NCBI RefSeq assembly: GCF_030209375.1
Contig: NZ_JARVSC010000003.1
Coordinates: 1,054,001 to 1,118,000 of the forward strand
Reading direction: 5' to 3'
Source of the DNA: Plantibacter sp. ME-Dv--P-122b
Lineage (GTDB): Bacteria; Actinomycetota; Actinomycetes; Actinomycetales; Microbacteriaceae
DNA: 64,000 nucleotides
Below, one piece after another: positions 16,676 to 25,972 of this stretch; position 1 is the first letter of the stretch, and every line of letters begins with the position of its first letter. The position numbers were made by a program, and so were the translations under genes. The notes below the pieces were generated by a model, which made no database searches, was not told the origin of the DNA, and worked only from the letters and a program-made list of their open reading frames with translations.

Positions 16676-17194
16676 TTACTGCGCGACGACCTTCGCGAGC
16701 ACCCAGCGCGCCTTGTCGAGGGTGTTCGCGGGCGCCGGCAGGTACTGGAAGGTCCGCGCACCACGCTGCACCGGGACCCCCTGCGCCTTCGCGGCCTCCT
16801 CCAGCTGCGTGGCGAAGCGCTGCCAGCCGTCGAGGGCCTGTGGGAAACCGAAGTACTCGGTGAGCGACGTCACCAGCACCTCGGAACCCGCGCCCGTCGA
16901 CTGGACTTCGATCGTGACGTCGTCCTTCGCGACGTAGTCGATGCCCCAGACACCAGGCTGCAGCGACTTCGCCTTCCGCTTCGCCAGCCCCTCGATGAGC
17001 GCGGTGGCACCGGCGGGGTCCGTGCCGAGGACGACCGAGCGCCCGAACTCCTGCAGCATCTCCGGCACCTTGGTGGCGCGACGGTTCGTCGCCGTCTCAC
17101 GCAGCTTCCGGCGGCCGAGTCCCTTCAACACCGCCAACCCGACGATGGCGAGCAGGACGAGAATGGCGATGATTGCGAGTACGTTGCTGTCCAC
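16676..17194 (-). CDS. Membrane-anchored hypothetical protein
   Basis: The 172-aa product begins with one membrane helix (SNVLAIIAILVLLAIVGLAVL), then a basic stretch and a soluble domain with SVVLGTDPAGATALIEGLAKRKAK and EYFGFPQALDGWQRFATQLEEAAK. The GTG at 17194 is chosen because it directly precedes the helix; the ribosome site is weak. No family recognised. It is convergent with the 566-aa membrane protein gene. Confidence 0.72.
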   Translation of the reverse strand: MDSNVLAIIAILVLLAIVGLAVLKGLGRRKLRETATNRRATKVPEMLQEFGRSVVLGTDPAGATALIEGLAKRKAKSLQPGVWGIDYVAKDDVTIEVQSTGAGSEVLVTSLTEYFGFPQALDGWQRFATQLEEAAKAQGVPVQRGARTFQYLPAPANTLDKARWVLAKVVAQ

Positions 17195-17419
17195 AGGAGC
17201 CCCCAAGGCTGTCGGCACGGGCCGGGTCGACCCAGGACGAGCATGCAGCACCTGACCTCGCGACTCAATGGGTACCGCTCCCCACCTCCGGCCACCGGCC
17301 CATGTGACGCACTGTTTCGGGCCCCTCGCGACTGCCCGAGCCCCCGAGTACCGTCGTGCTGGACGGCGCCGTGATCGCCGTCGGACCCAGCCCCGACGAG
17401 ACGACCCGGTGGTATCCCT

Positions 17420-18895
17420 GTGAGCAAACGCATCATCCTCAACGCGTTCGACATGAGCTGCGTGACCCATCAGGCACCAGGCCTGTGGAAGCACCCCGAC
17501 AACCAGGCGCACCGCTACAACGACATCGACTACTGGATCGACCTCGCCAGACTCCTCGAGCGCGGCACCTTCGACGCCCTGTTCATCGCGGACGTCGTCG
17601 GCATCTACGACGTCTACCGCCACTCCTCCGCGCCCGCGCTCATCGACTCAGCGCAGCTGCCCGTCGGCGATCCGATCATCCAGGTGTCGGCCATGGCGAA
17701 GGCGACCGAGCACCTCGGCTTCGGCGTCACCGTCGCGTCCACCTACGAGCTGCCGTACGCCCTCGCCCGCCGCTTCTCCACGCTCGACCACTTCACGAAG
17801 GGGCGGGTCGGCTGGAACGTCGTCACCTCCTACCTCGACTCCGCCGCCCGCAACCTCGGCCTCACCACCCAGATCAAGCACGACGACCGGTACGGCATCG
17901 GCGAGGAGTTCCTCGACGTCACCTACAAGCTCTGGGAAGGCTCCTGGGAGGACGACGCGGTCGTCATCGACCGGGAGAACGGCGTCTACACCAACCCCAC
18001 CAAGGTGCACCCCATCAACCACCGGGGCGAGCACTTCCAGGTGCCCGGCATCCACCTCTCGGAACCGTCGCCGCAGCGAACCCCGGTCATCTTCCAGGCC
18101 GGCGCCTCGGCCCGCGGTCGCCAGTTCGCGGCCACCCACGGCGAGGCGGTGTTCATCAACGGGCTCGTCCCGGAGCTGACGCGCAAGACGACCGACGACA
18201 TCCGCGACCGCGCCGAGGCCCTCGGACGCCCGCGCGACAGCGTGAAGATCCTCACCCTCGCGACCGCGATCGTCGCCGAGACCGACGAGGAGGCGCAGGC
18301 GAAGTACGAGGAGTACCAGCAGTACATCTCGCTCGACGGTGCCCTCACCCTCTACGGCGGCTGGTCAGGCCTGGACCTCTCGTCCTTCGACCCCGACAAG
18401 CCGCTCAAGTACGTCGACACCGACGCGGCCCGCTCGGCGCTCGCGATCTTCACACTGGCCGACCCGGAGCGCGAGTGGACGCCGCGCGACATCGCCCACT
18501 ACATCGGCATCGGCGGCATCGGGCCGGTGTTCGTCGGCAGTGCCGCGACGGTCGCCGACGAGATCGAGCGCTGGATCGACGTCGCCGGGACCGACGGCTT
18601 CAACCTCGCCTACGTCATCACGCCCGGCACCTTCGAGGCCGTCGTCGACCTGCTCGTGCCCGAGCTGCGTCGCCGCGGCCGGGTCTGGGACGAGTACCCG
18701 GAGGGGACGCTGCGCGGCCGCCTGAACGGCACCGGCTCCCCCGTCGTGCCCGAGTGGCACCCGGCCCACCGCTACCGCGGCGCCTACGTCGGGCAACCGT
18801 CCGCCGCCGACGACACCGCACCTTCCCTGTTCGACACCGACACCGCCGACGCGGCAGACGACAACGTCTACGCCACCGAAGGAGCCTCCGCATGA
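17420..18895 (+). CDS. LLM-class flavin monooxygenase, NtaA/SnaA/DszA type
   Basis: This is an FMNH2-dependent monooxygenase of the luciferase-like superfamily, 491 aa. Family landmarks include WKHPDNQAHRYNDIDYWIDLARLLERG, FDALFIADVVG, FSTLDHFTKGRVGWNVVTS and the C-terminal GFNLAY...VVDLLVPELRRRG. NtaA/SnaA/DszA enzymes oxygenate C-N or C-S bonds of small molecules using reduced flavin from a partner. The stop overlaps the next ATG. The C-terminus beyond about 450 is a low-complexity Asp/Ala tail, where repeat-derived sequence begins in the next gene. Confidence 0.92.
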   Translation: MSKRIILNAFDMSCVTHQAPGLWKHPDNQAHRYNDIDYWIDLARLLERGTFDALFIADVVGIYDVYRHSSAPALIDSAQLPVGDPIIQVSAMAKATEHLGFGVTVASTYELPYALARRFSTLDHFTKGRVGWNVVTSYLDSAARNLGLTTQIKHDDRYGIGEEFLDVTYKLWEGSWEDDAVVIDRENGVYTNPTKVHPINHRGEHFQVPGIHLSEPSPQRTPVIFQAGASARGRQFAATHGEAVFINGLVPELTRKTTDDIRDRAEALGRPRDSVKILTLATAIVAETDEEAQAKYEEYQQYISLDGALTLYGGWSGLDLSSFDPDKPLKYVDTDAARSALAIFTLADPEREWTPRDIAHYIGIGGIGPVFVGSAATVADEIERWIDVAGTDGFNLAYVITPGTFEAVVDLLVPELRRRGRVWDEYPEGTLRGRLNGTGSPVVPEWHPAHRYRGAYVGQPSAADDTAPSLFDTDTADAADDNVYATEGASA

Positions 18896-20250
18896 GCATC
18901 GACACGACCAGCACTTCGACAGGCTCAGTGACCGGGTATCCGAGCACTTCGACAGGCTCAGTGACCGGGACAGGCTCAGTGACCGGGCAGGGCTCAGTGA
19001 GCGGGCAGCCGGTCCCCGAGTCCGCAACGGTCCCTGAGCCTGTCGAAGGGCGCACCCACTGGTCCGGCACCGCCGACGACGCCGAGCTCGCGCACTGGGA
19101 CGCCGTCGCCACCGAGGTCGCCACCCAGCTCGCCGTCGACGTCCTCGAACGCGACCGCGCCAACCTCGACCCCACCACCGAGCTCGACCTCCTCCGCGAG
19201 TCGGGACTCGTCAACCTGCTCGACCCCGCCGAGTTCGGTGGCGGCGGCGGGCACTGGGAGAGCGCCTTCCGGGTCGTCCGCATCCTGTCGCGCGTGGACG
19301 CCTCCATCGGCCAGCTGCTCGCCTACCACTACATCAACGCCGGCAACATCGGCTTCACCGCCGACCCGGCCACGCAGGCCGAGTGGCACCGCAAGACCGT
19401 GGAGGGCCGGTGGATCTGGGGCGACTCCGTGAACCCGACGGACCCCGACCTCTCGCTCACCCAGGACGGCGACGCATTCCGCCTCAACGGCCTCAAGCGG
19501 TTCTCGACGGGCGCCTCGGCCGGCGACGTCATCCTCGTCAACGCGGTCGTCCGCGGTGGCGACCACGACGGCACGATCTTCCAGTTCGTCCTCGACCACG
19601 ACCGCGCGGGCATCGCCTACCTCGGCGACTGGGACGCGCTCGGCCAGCGGCTCTCCGCATCGGGTTCCGTGCGGTTCGAGGACGTCCTCGTCGAGCAGGC
19701 GGACATCCTCGGCACCGTCGGTGACGAACCGTTCTCCTCACTCGTGACGCCCGGCATCCAGCTCGCGTTCGGCAACCTCTACCTGGGCATCGCGGAAGGT
19801 GCGCTCGCGCAGGGCACGGAGCTCGTCCGTGCACGGAAGAACGCCTGGTTCCTCAGCCACGCCGAGACCTACCGCGACGACCCGTTCGTCCAGCGCGTCA
19901 TCGGGGAGTTCGTGTCGTCGATCGCCGCCGTCGAGGCACTCGCCGATCGCACGAACGCCCGCTTCGACCGCATCATCGAGCGGGGAGCTGACGTGACAGC
20001 GGAGGACCGTGGCGCCATCGCCATCGAGATCGCGAAGCTCAAGGTCGTCTCCACGGAGCTCGGCATCGAGGTCGCGAACCGCATCTTCGAGGTCACCGGT
20101 TCAAGCTCCGCGAAGGCGTCGGTGGGGCTCGACCTGTTCTGGCGGAACGTGCGCACGCACTCCCTCCACGACCCGGTCGACTACAAGAAGCTCGAGGTCG
20201 GCGCGAACCACCTGAACGGCGAGCTGCAGCCGATCTCGCTCTACACCTAG
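18892..20250 (+). CDS. Acyl-CoA-dehydrogenase-like flavoprotein (SfnB/DszC type) with repeat-derived N-terminus
   Basis: The conserved flavoprotein begins near residue 54 (THWSGTADDAELAHWDAV) and keeps the whole fold: ESGLVNLLDPAEFGG, the WIWGDSVNPTDP substrate region, LNGLKRFSTGASAGD and a C-terminal four-helix domain ending HSLHDPVDYKK. DszC/SfnB members are flavin monooxygenases acting on sulfur compounds rather than true dehydrogenases. Residues 7-53 are translated dispersed repeats (STGSVTG repeated, then VPEPVEG) inserted without breaking the frame. The ATG overlaps the upstream stop, so the repeat tract is translated if this start is used. Confidence 0.88.
   Translation: MSIDTTSTSTGSVTGYPSTSTGSVTGTGSVTGQGSVSGQPVPESATVPEPVEGRTHWSGTADDAELAHWDAVATEVATQLAVDVLERDRANLDPTTELDLLRESGLVNLLDPAEFGGGGGHWESAFRVVRILSRVDASIGQLLAYHYINAGNIGFTADPATQAEWHRKTVEGRWIWGDSVNPTDPDLSLTQDGDAFRLNGLKRFSTGASAGDVILVNAVVRGGDHDGTIFQFVLDHDRAGIAYLGDWDALGQRLSASGSVRFEDVLVEQADILGTVGDEPFSSLVTPGIQLAFGNLYLGIAEGALAQGTELVRARKNAWFLSHAETYRDDPFVQRVIGEFVSSIAAVEALADRTNARFDRIIERGADVTAEDRGAIAIEIAKLKVVSTELGIEVANRIFEVTGSSSAKASVGLDLFWRNVRTHSLHDPVDYKKLEVGANHLNGELQPISLYT
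18912..19050 (+). repeat. Dispersed-repeat array inside a coding region
   Basis: Two full CACTTCGACAGGCTCAGTG-type copies (18912-18936, 18943-18969), two shorter GGCTCAGTGACCGGG-type copies (to 19005), and one copy in opposite orientation (19029-19050) lie within the first 53 codons of the SfnB-like gene. Confidence 0.9.
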
Positions 20251-20265
20251 GCCTTCGCGCCACTC

Positions 20266-20373
20266 CCACCCTTCGACAGGCCCAGGGACCGAACCCAAGC
20301 GGCTCAACCCAGTCGCCGAGCACCTCCACCGGTCCCTGAGCACCTCCACCGGTCCCTGAGCCTGTCGAAGGGC
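20266..20373. repeat. Dispersed-repeat cluster between the two flavoprotein genes
   Basis: One forward copy (CCCTTCGACAGGCCCAGGGA, 20268 on) faces a reverse copy ending at 20371, with a 20-bp unit GAGCACCTCCACCGGTCCCT duplicated in tandem just before the reverse copy. Confidence 0.85.
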
Positions 20374-20416
20374 CCACCGCCCGACCAGCCCACCGCCGCC
20401 TCCGGAACGGAACCAG

Positions 20417-21655
20417 ATGACCTCCGCACCCTCCACCACCGCCCGCCCGGTCGGCTTCGCGGCCGCCCGCGAGCTGCTCCTGCCGCTGTTCGCCGAGATC
20501 CAGGCCGGCGTCGTGGAGCGCGAACTCGAGCACCGGCTCCCGCGCGATGAGGTGCGGAAGCTCGCCGCCGCCGGCTTCGGTGCGCTCCGGGTCCCCGCCG
20601 AGTTCGGCGGTTCGGGACTCACCTTCCCGGAGTTCACCGAGCTCCTCATCGAGCTCGCGGCGGCGGACTCGAACCTCCCGCAGATCTTCCGCGGCCACAT
20701 CGCCCTCGTCGAGGATCAGCTGGTCGCGGCCCCCAGCGACCGACGGACCGCCTGGCTCGAGCGGTTCGTCGCCGGTGAGATCGTCGGCAATGCCTGGAGC
20801 GAGGTCGGCTCCGGCGCACTCGGTGTCTCCGGAACGGTCGTCACCGAGCGCGACGGCCGCTACGTCGTGAACGGTCGCAAGTTCTACACGACCGGCAGCA
20901 TCTACGCCGACTGGACGGACGCCACCGCGCGCCTGGTCGTCGACGGACAGCCCGACGCCGAGGTCACCGTGCTCGTGCGCACGAACCAGCTGGGCGTGAC
21001 GATCGCCGACGACTGGGACGGCTTCGGACAGCAGCTCACCGGCACGGGGACGATCGTCTTCGAAGACGCCGTCGTCGACGCTGACCAACTGCACCCCTTC
21101 ACCGATCGGTTCCGCTACCAGACCGCGCTCTACCAGCACGTGCTCATCGCCGTGCACGCGGGGATCGCGGCGGCGATCGAGCGCGATGCCGGGGAGCAGA
21201 TCCGCGCCCGTACCCGCGTCTACACGCACGGTCTCGCGCCGCTCGTGAAGGACGACGGGCAGATCCAGGCGGTCGTCGGCGAGATCTCGTCGATCGCGTT
21301 CGTCGCGAAGCAGACCGTCCTCGGGGTCGCCGCGGCGATCGAGCGGGCATCGGAGACCGCCGCCGACCGCGATTCCGCGGACGACCTGCAGGCGAACATC
21401 CAGGCCGAGATCCGTTCCGCCCAGGCGCAGGTGGTGCTATCTGAACTGGTGCCGAAGTCGGCGACGTTGCTCTTCAACACGCTCGGCGCCTCGGCCGTCA
21501 GCCGCACGAGCGCGCTCGATCGCCACTGGCGCAACGCCCGCACGGTCGCGTCGCACAACCCCGTGATCTACAAGACGCGCATCGTCGGCGACTGGTCGAT
21601 CAACGGTACGCCGCCGCCCTTCGTCTGGGCCGTCGGCACGGCCAAGCCGGAGTAG
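20417..21655 (+). CDS. Second acyl-CoA-dehydrogenase-like flavoprotein
   Basis: The 412-aa product has the acyl-CoA dehydrogenase fold of the SfnB/DszC group: LAAAGFGALRVPAEFGGSGL, then NAWSEVGSGALG, YVVNGRKFYTTGSIYADW and a C-terminal helical domain with LDRHWRNARTVASHNPVIYK. It is about the same length as the previous gene without its N-terminal extension and looks like a diverged paralogue. It is separated from that gene only by repeats, so probably co-transcribed. Its substrate is unknown; a monooxygenase role in organosulfur or related compound breakdown is inferred from the neighbours. Confidence 0.9.
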   Translation: MTSAPSTTARPVGFAAARELLLPLFAEIQAGVVERELEHRLPRDEVRKLAAAGFGALRVPAEFGGSGLTFPEFTELLIELAAADSNLPQIFRGHIALVEDQLVAAPSDRRTAWLERFVAGEIVGNAWSEVGSGALGVSGTVVTERDGRYVVNGRKFYTTGSIYADWTDATARLVVDGQPDAEVTVLVRTNQLGVTIADDWDGFGQQLTGTGTIVFEDAVVDADQLHPFTDRFRYQTALYQHVLIAVHAGIAAAIERDAGEQIRARTRVYTHGLAPLVKDDGQIQAVVGEISSIAFVAKQTVLGVAAAIERASETAADRDSADDLQANIQAEIRSAQAQVVLSELVPKSATLLFNTLGASAVSRTSALDRHWRNARTVASHNPVIYKTRIVGDWSINGTPPPFVWAVGTAKPE

Positions 21656-21689
21656 CCCGCCGCGGCACGAGAGCCGAGGTGCCCGCTGC

Positions 21690-22625
21690 TCACAGCACGA
21701 GTTCGCGCGGAGTGGTCGCGTGGATGCGCGTGAGGATCACCTGCGCCATCCGCATGAAGGCGTCGGTCGCCGGGGAGATCGCCGCATTCCTGCGCGTGAC
21801 GAAGGCATAGTGCTCCTCGACCGGCGGATCCAGCGGTGCCCAGTGCAGGCCCCGACGCGCGATCATCGACCTCCCGACGTGGAAGGACACGAGGGAGTCA
21901 CCGACGCCCTGCGCGGCGAGTTCCAGCGCGTGCGTCTGGAACTCCACCTCCACGATCGGATCGAGGACCACCCCCGCCCGCTGTGCGCGCTCCAGCATCG
22001 ACACGCGGAGCGGGTCGTCCTGTGACCAACGCGCCTCTGAGAGGATGAGCGACCGGGTCGCGAGGGTCTCGATGTCGATCGGCGTGAGCGTGTTCTCGCG
22101 ATGCCGCGAGACGTAGACGGCCTGGTCGACGAAGACGGTCGGCGTGAGGGTCAACTCACGGTCGTCGATGGGGAGCTGGACGAGACCCGCTTCGATCTCG
22201 CCGTCGCGGACGGCATCAGCGACTTCGGAGGAGTTCAATCCCGTCACGCGGATCTGGACGGCCGGATGCTCCGCGTGGAATTCCCTGATCAGCTCGGTCA
22301 GGAGATACAGGTGAGCGCTGTTGAACGTGCCGAACGACACGGTCCCCTCGTCGACCGATCGCACGCGCCGACTCATCTCCGCGAGCTCGACCACCCCGCC
22401 GATCGCGCGTTCGGCGAGGGGCAACAGCTGCTTGCCGGCATCGGTCAGGAAGAGCCTCCGGGACGACCTGGTGAAGAGTGTCAGCTCGAGCGAACGCTCG
22501 AGTGCCTGGATCTGCTCCGACAGGCTCGGCTGGGCGATGTGGTGCTCCGCGGCCGCTGCGGCGAAGGTGCCGCAGCGCGCAGCGGCGACGAAGTACTCGA
22601 GTTGGCGCAGCGTCGGCAGTCCCAT
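21690..22625 (-). CDS. LysR-family transcriptional regulator
   Basis: The 311-aa product shows the standard LysR layout: helix-turn-helix at 1-60 (LRQLEYFVAAARCGTFAAAAAEHHIAQPSLS) and a substrate-binding domain (VSFGTFNSAHLYLLTELIREF onwards). It is divergent from the SDR gene that opens the transporter part of the locus, with 144 bp between them, so it probably controls that operon in response to the imported compound or a sulfur signal. Confidence 0.92.
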   Translation of the reverse strand: MGLPTLRQLEYFVAAARCGTFAAAAAEHHIAQPSLSEQIQALERSLELTLFTRSSRRLFLTDAGKQLLPLAERAIGGVVELAEMSRRVRSVDEGTVSFGTFNSAHLYLLTELIREFHAEHPAVQIRVTGLNSSEVADAVRDGEIEAGLVQLPIDDRELTLTPTVFVDQAVYVSRHRENTLTPIDIETLATRSLILSEARWSQDDPLRVSMLERAQRAGVVLDPIVEVEFQTHALELAAQGVGDSLVSFHVGRSMIARRGLHWAPLDPPVEEHYAFVTRRNAAISPATDAFMRMAQVILTRIHATTPRELVL

Positions 22626-22769
22626 TCGTGAACGTCCTTCCCAAGGTTTTGCCTATGTCTAACACAAGAGACTCAGGATTGCCCTGGGTCAGGCGAGGCG
22701 ATTCACTGAGTGCACACACCACGCACCGCGGCACGAACCTCCGCCGCCCCACCTGACAGGACATGCCAG

Positions 22770-23489
22770 ATGCCCGAGCACACCACCGGAACCGCCGTCA
22801 TCACGGGCGCTGCGAGCGGCATGGGTCGCAGCACCGTCGAACGGTTCCTCGCCGCCGGCTGGACCGTGATCGGTGTCGACCTCACCGCCGCCGAAGCGCC
22901 CGCTGACGCCGTCGGCACGCTCCTCCCGGTGATCGCCGACGTCCGCTCCCGGGAATCGCTGACCGAGGCGATCGACGCCGTCCTCCCCACGGGCACGTCC
23001 GTCGACCTGGTCGCCAACATCGCCGGGGTCTACCCGCCGAGCACGCTCGACGACTACGACGAGGCGACCTTCCACCGGGTGTTCGACATCAACGTCCTCG
23101 GTGTCTTGAACGTCATCGCCGCCGTCCGCCCTCGCCTCGGCGCCGGGAGTTCGATCGTCAACTTCGCCTCGGTCGACGCGTTCACGGTCTCACCCGGCCA
23201 GCTGCTCTACGGGGCGTCGAAGGCGGCGGTCGTGATGCTCACCAAGTCACTCGCGCTCGAGCTCGCGCCGGCCGGGATCCGCGTCAACGGCATCGCACCC
23301 GGCTGGGTCGCCACCCCGGGCAACGCCGCGACGGGTCGGATGGAGGCCGCGAGCGCCTCGATCCCGCTCGGCCGCGTCGCGCAGCCCGCAGAGATCGCGG
23401 AGTGGGTGTGGTTGCTGTCCACCGGGATGCACTCGGCCTTCATCACCGGGGAGACCATCGTGCTCTCCGGCGGCGACGTCATGCGCTGA
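22770..23489 (+). CDS. Short-chain dehydrogenase/reductase
   Basis: This 239-aa Rossmann oxidoreductase has the cofactor motif TGAASGMG (about 11-18) and an NIAG-type strand (NIAGVYPP). The catalytic Ser is in FASVD, the Tyr-Lys pair in YGASKAAV, and PGWVATPGN follows. I use ATG 22770, which follows a GACAGGACATG stretch, rather than the longer frame from 22710. As first gene after LysR it probably oxidises or reduces an alcohol/ketone made by the locus; substrate unknown. Confidence 0.88.
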   Translation: MPEHTTGTAVITGAASGMGRSTVERFLAAGWTVIGVDLTAAEAPADAVGTLLPVIADVRSRESLTEAIDAVLPTGTSVDLVANIAGVYPPSTLDDYDEATFHRVFDINVLGVLNVIAAVRPRLGAGSSIVNFASVDAFTVSPGQLLYGASKAAVVMLTKSLALELAPAGIRVNGIAPGWVATPGNAATGRMEAASASIPLGRVAQPAEIAEWVWLLSTGMHSAFITGETIVLSGGDVMR

Positions 23490-23574
23490 CACCTCCGACC
23501 ACCGACCAGCTCGCTCCCCCGCACCACCGGTTCGCGCACCACCCCCACCTCCCGAAGAGAAAGCACTCATCACC

Positions 23575-24465
23575 ATGATTCGCTCCAGCTCATCCACCAG
23601 CAGCACCCGCGCCCGCAGCATCCGCGTCGCCGCAGTCTTCGGCGTCGCAGCCATCGCCCTCGTCGGCTGCTCGTCGACGTCCGCCTCCCCGAGCGCCGTC
23701 GCAGCGGACTGCTCACCCGAACACGACGACCTCACCACCTTCACCGAGGGGACGCTCACCGTCGGTGTCCCCGAGAACCCGCCCTACACGAAGACCGAGG
23801 GCTCGTCCGCGTCCGGCCTCGAGATCGGCGTGATCGAGAAGCTCGCCGCGGCGGAGTGCCTCGACGTCGCGTACGTGCCGATCACCTATGCGAACGGCAT
23901 CCCGATGATCAGCGAGCAGAAGCGCACCGACATCGCGACGGGCGGTTGGTACGTGACCGAGGCGCGCGCCGAACAGGTCGGCTTCACCACCCCCACGTTC
24001 TTCGACACCATGGGGATCGTCTCCAAGGACGGCGCGACCACCATCGAGGAGCTCACAGAGATCGGCACCGTCGGCACCGGAACCGGCTTCTCCTGGCAGG
24101 ACGACATGACGAAGCTCCTCGGCGACAAGCTGACGCTCTACCCCGGGACCGTCGAGATGAAGCAGGACCTCGAGAGCGGCCGCATCCAGGCCATGCTCGA
24201 CGGCTACGCGGTCGCCGTCGAGGCGTTCAAGGGCACCGACTGGAAGGTCGAGCCGGCGGCCGAGGACTCGCGGATCGCGATCACGACCGACATGCCGAAG
24301 ATCGCCTTCCCGGTGTCCAAGGACAACCAGAAGCTGTCCGACGCGTTCAGCGAGCTGATCGACGGCTACCGCGAGGACGGCACACTCGCCGACCTCCTCG
24401 CCGAGTACGACCTGCCCGCCGACCTGCTGGTCCCGGCCGACCAGGCCGCCGCATCCATCCGGTGA
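23575..24465 (+). CDS. ABC transporter substrate-binding lipoprotein (polar amino-acid family)
   Basis: The 296-aa product has a lipoprotein signal with lipobox LVGC (Cys32) after a basic, Ser-rich start. The body follows family-3 solute-binding proteins: LTVGVPENPPYTKTEG, SGLEIGVIEKLAAAE, RTDIATGGWYVTEARAEQVGF and the C-terminal LSDAFSELIDGYREDGTL. Family-3 proteins bind amino acids, cystine, opines or similar small zwitterions. Its place among flavin oxygenases suggests a sulfur- or nitrogen-bearing amino-acid-like ligand. Confidence 0.92.
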   Translation: MIRSSSSTSSTRARSIRVAAVFGVAAIALVGCSSTSASPSAVAADCSPEHDDLTTFTEGTLTVGVPENPPYTKTEGSSASGLEIGVIEKLAAAECLDVAYVPITYANGIPMISEQKRTDIATGGWYVTEARAEQVGFTTPTFFDTMGIVSKDGATTIEELTEIGTVGTGTGFSWQDDMTKLLGDKLTLYPGTVEMKQDLESGRIQAMLDGYAVAVEAFKGTDWKVEPAAEDSRIAITTDMPKIAFPVSKDNQKLSDAFSELIDGYREDGTLADLLAEYDLPADLLVPADQAAASIR

Positions 24466-24546
24466 TCGAAGCCTGACCCCCCCCGACCATCCACTCATCC
24501 GGGGTCGGCCGACACCGGCCGGCCCCGCGAGAGGTGAGGAACCCTC

Positions 24547-25332
24547 ATGAAGCAACCACTCATCACGCAGTCGAACGAACTCGCGATGGCCGGCGTCACG
24601 ATCTCGAACCTGTCCAAGAGTTTCGGTGACAACCTCGTGCTCGACGACATCTCGATGACGGTGAAGCCCGGTAGTGTCACGGCGCTCATCGGCCCGTCCG
24701 GTTCGGGCAAGAGCACCCTGCTGCGGTGCGTCAACCTCTTGGAGCTGCCCGATCAGGGCACCATCACGGTCGGCACGCAGACGATCACCGCGGGCCGCAA
24801 GGTGTCCGACCGCGACCTGCTGGGCCTGCGACGTCAGGTCGGGATGGTGTTCCAGTCGTTCAACCTGTTCCCGCACATGAACGTACTGCGCAACATCGCC
24901 TTCCCGCAGGAGCAGGTCCTCGGTCGGAGCAAGGAGGAGGCGGAGGAGCGCGCGCTCGTCCTCCTCGATCGGGTCGGGCTGAAGGACAAGGCGCTGCAGC
25001 ACCCGAGCAAGTGCTCGGGTGGCCAGCAGCAGCGCATCGCGATCGTCCGTGCGCTCGCCCTCAACCCGAGGGCGATCCTCTTCGACGAGCCGACGAGCGC
25101 CCTCGACCCCGAGGTCGGTGTCGAGGTACTCGCCGTCATGCGCGAGCTGGCCGAGACCGGCATGACGATGATCGTCGTCACCCACGAGATGCAGTTCGCG
25201 CGTGACGTCTCGGACCACCTCGTGGTCATGGCGGACGGCCACATCATCGAAGAGGGGGACCCCACCCGCATCCTCACCGACCCGCAGGAGGAGCGCACGA
25301 AGCGATTCCTCAACGCCGTTCTGGAGCGCTGA
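24547..25332 (+). CDS. ABC transporter ATP-binding protein (polar amino-acid family)
   Basis: The 261-aa ATPase has Walker [10 protein letters not shown] (49-57), Q-loop [12 protein letters not shown], signature CSGGQ (146-150, with Cys in place of the usual Leu), Walker [14 protein letters not shown] and the H-loop VVTHE. It energises the two permeases that follow. The ATG has a GAGGAACC ribosome site. Confidence 0.95.
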   Translation: MKQPLITQSNELAMAGVTISNLSKSFGDNLVLDDISMTVKPGSVTALIGPSGSGKSTLLRCVNLLELPDQGTITVGTQTITAGRKVSDRDLLGLRRQVGMVFQSFNLFPHMNVLRNIAFPQEQVLGRSKEEAEERALVLLDRVGLKDKALQHPSKCSGGQQQRIAIVRALALNPRAILFDEPTSALDPEVGVEVLAVMRELAETGMTMIVVTHEMQFARDVSDHLVVMADGHIIEEGDPTRILTDPQEERTKRFLNAVLER

Positions 25333-25333
25333 C

Positions 25334-25972
25334 GTGGAAGCGCTCTTCGCGGTGCTGCTGGGACTGCCCATGACGATCCTCGTCACGGGCGCGGCGTTCG
25401 GCATCGGACTCGTCGGCGGCATCCCGCTCATGCTCGGGCTGCGGTCACCGCTGAAACCCGTGCGAGCCGTCACCCGACTCGTGGTCGACATCATCCGCGG
25501 CGTACCGACGATCGTCTGGTTGTTCCTGCTCTACTTCGGCGTCTCGATCGGCGGACTCCGACTCGACTCGCTGAGCGCGGCGATCGTCGGTCTCGGGGTC
25601 ATCGCGAGCGCCTACCTCGCCGAGATCTATCGCGGCGGCTTCAGCACCGTTCCGCGCGGACAGTCGGAAGCGGCGCAGGCACTCGGTCTGTCGCGCGGGG
25701 TCACGTTCCGACGGGTCCTCTCCCCACAGGCACTCCGCACCTCGCTGCCGTCGATCACGACGTTCCTCCTCGCGCTCCTCAAGGACTCGTCGATCGCCTC
25801 GACCATCGGGGTCACCGAGATGGTGTTCGCGGCGACGACCTTCGCGAGGCAGAACCCCACCACGGCCGGTCTCACCCCCTTCTTCCTCGCGGCCGGCGTC
25901 TACGTCGTCGTCAGCATCCCGCTGGCGGTCGTCGCCCGACGCCTCGACTCGCGCCTGACCAGGAGCCGATGA
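25334..25972 (+). CDS. ABC transporter permease (HisM/GltK-type)
   Basis: The 212-aa membrane protein starts at GTG 25334, two bases after the ATPase stop. It carries the family EAA loop (GGFSTVPRGQSEAAQALGLSRGVTFRRVLSPQALR) and a LVVDIIRGVPTIVWLFLLYF segment typical of polar-amino-acid permeases. The stop overlaps the next gene's start. Confidence 0.93.
   Translation: MEALFAVLLGLPMTILVTGAAFGIGLVGGIPLMLGLRSPLKPVRAVTRLVVDIIRGVPTIVWLFLLYFGVSIGGLRLDSLSAAIVGLGVIASAYLAEIYRGGFSTVPRGQSEAAQALGLSRGVTFRRVLSPQALRTSLPSITTFLLALLKDSSIASTIGVTEMVFAATTFARQNPTTAGLTPFFLAAGVYVVVSIPLAVVARRLDSRLTRSR

Noticed and set aside
17356-18891. Extension of the SfnB-like frame back to 17356
   Set aside because: It runs entirely opposite the reading frame of the LLM monooxygenase and is Arg/Pro-rich shadow sequence.
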